A model generated the notes under the pieces. That model was given only the letters and a program-made list of their open reading frames with translations. It did not search any database and was not told the origin of the DNA. From assembly GCA_045597645.1 (NCBI GenBank), contig JAZLKM010000055.1:1-64000 (forward strand): 64,000 nucleotides of DNA, written 5' to 3'. Origin of the DNA: JAKSSE01 sp045597645. Lineage in GTDB: Bacteria; Bacillota; Clostridia; Lachnospirales; Lachnospiraceae. The position numbers were made by a program, and so were the translations under genes. This document shows, piece after piece, positions 63,236 through 64,000 of the stretch (the stretch's first letter is position 1; every line of letters starts with the position of its first letter).

Positions 63236-64000
63236 TCAATATAGTGCGCTAATCATCTGTACCAAATCCAGATAAAATGGTTTTATCTTGACACGCTTTG
63301 TCATCCCGCCCTGAAAATACATATGGTCGCCCACCGTAGTAGGCATCACATAATATACTCCAGGTACAAGTAAATCATCTGACACAAACGATGTCGCAGG
63401 TGCAGAGCTTGGCGCCATTGCCGACACCTCATTTACGAGACCGTCATTAGACTGCCAGTTCTCATCTATAACTATGCCACCTTTGGTCTTACCAGCATAT
63501 TGGCTCATAAGAATGGCGCTTCTCATAAACATACTCTCCGTAATATCAGCGTTAGGAGCCTTATTTCCATTCGAATCTATAACTGTGGTTGAACATGGAT
63601 ATGAGAAATAGTAAACATTATCAAACGTTGTTATCTTCTCATTAAACTCATACGCATTATCTATATGCATATCAAATGCTGCATAGTCCTCATCGATTCG
63701 TCCATCAGTCTGTGCTTTCGTTCCTCTAGACATTGTATTTCCCGCTTTAACATATTTTTCCGGGATATTTATTTTATTCACGTCAAATTCAGAATCTTCA
63801 TACATATCGTAGGCGGTTGTTCCATTACTTGGAGCAGCAAGCAATATCATTGCAAATATTCTGTCACTATCTCCACCTTTGAAAAATGCAGACAAATCGT
63901 CTTCGTCGGTTGCCATCTGCTCTTCCATAGAACCGTTCACTAATATTTCTGAAAATAAACGAATGGTAGCGCCACCAAAAGAATGTCCTAAAAGCACAAT
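63236..64000 (-). CDS. Lipase/esterase (5' end cut by window)
   Basis: The visible C-terminal 254 residues begin IVLLGHSFGGATIRL, with the nucleophile elbow GHSFGG. ENWQSNDGLVNEVS resembles the Asp region of Geobacillus-type lipases, and VGDHMYFQGG carries the likely catalytic His. The N-terminal part, with any signal peptide, lies beyond 64000. It ends 18 bases before the membrane/ferritin-like gene. Substrate is not known; staphylococcal/Geobacillus-type triacylglycerol lipase is the closest pattern. Confidence 0.8.
   Translation of the reverse strand: MVLLGHSFGGATIRLFSEILVNGSMEEQMATDEDDLSAFFKGGDSDRIFAMILLAAPSNGTTAYDMYEDSEFDVNKINIPEKYVKAGNTMSRGTKAQTDGRIDEDYAAFDMHIDNAYEFNEKITTFDNVYYFSYPCSTTVIDSNGNKAPNADITESMFMRSAILMSQYAGKTKGGIVIDENWQSNDGLVNEVSAMAPSSAPATSFVSDDLLVPGVYYVMPTTVGDHMYFQGGMTKRVKIKPFYLDLVQMISALY

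Noticed and set aside
1..64000. Mobile elements, CRISPR arrays, phage genes
   Set aside because: I found no transposase or integrase, no regularly spaced repeats and no attachment-like duplications; the only repeats are in infB and the AraC-type operator.

Overview
The window looks like a chromosomal segment of a low-GC Gram-positive anaerobe, most likely a member of the Lachnospiraceae (Butyrivibrio/Pseudobutyrivibrio-like). The signs are the Firmicute-style rimP-nusA-ylxRQ-infB-rbfA operon, DUF5716/DUF5717-like proteins, an NfnAB-like pair, the electron-transfer and carbon genes of an anaerobe, and almost uniformly strong Shine-Dalgarno sequences and sigma-A promoters. I see no insertion sequence, prophage, CRISPR array or rRNA operon. 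Most genes are on the minus strand.

Reading the minus strand in its own direction: (a) 63998-58088 holds a lipase (cut by the window end), a membrane/ferritin-like fusion, a ferredoxin-nitroreductase, a MATE exporter, a YhfC-type membrane protease, a 26-residue membrane peptide and an XRE regulator with a palindromic operator. (b) 58079-53750 holds a diverged U32-like protein, a convergent ABC-F ATPase and glnS. (c) The plus-strand uxuA-uxuB pair (50940-53638) makes mannonate/fructuronate enzymes and is flanked by a divergent AraC regulator with two 21-bp-spaced direct repeats. (d) 49967-41660 holds a SpoIID-like lipoprotein, a chemoreceptor, nfnA-nfnB and a GH3 glucosidase. (e) A bidirectional promoter at 40505-40537 drives a CobD/HisC-like aminotransferase on one side and, on the other, an operon of DUF5717, Hsp70-like DUF5716, a repeat protein, a coiled-coil membrane protein, gltX and a UvrD-like helicase. 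(f) Citrate synthase and pckA are divergent at 28924-29094. (g) A structured RNA, probably 6S-like, lies at 26890-27113 and is followed by yihY-queA-pilZ.

(h) From 24482 down to 13256 runs a compact lipid operon with one strong promoter. Its genes are a GT2 glycosyltransferase, an acyl-activating enzyme fused to a carrier domain, a double-PlsC acyltransferase, a free acyl carrier protein, two FakB-type fatty acid binding proteins around a hydrolase, FakA, PlsX, a small membrane protein and Lgt. This reads as a pathway that takes up or activates fatty acids and moves them onto an unknown lipid; it is the most interesting metabolic unit here. (i) infC-rpmI-rplT follows, with an AUU start and a terminator/antiterminator leader, then galE and tRNA-Glu(CTC). 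(j) rimP-nusA-rnpM-ylxQ-infB-rbfA-nrnA-truB-ribF-sugar isomerase follows. (k) An SH3-NlpC/P60 wall hydrolase with a WalR-type box and the 5' part of rpsO end the window.

All functions are inferred from motifs read by eye; no database search was run. Promoter calls rest on -35/-10 matches at 17-bp spacing. Start sites were moved from the longest ORF where ribosome binding sites, promoters or terminators required it.
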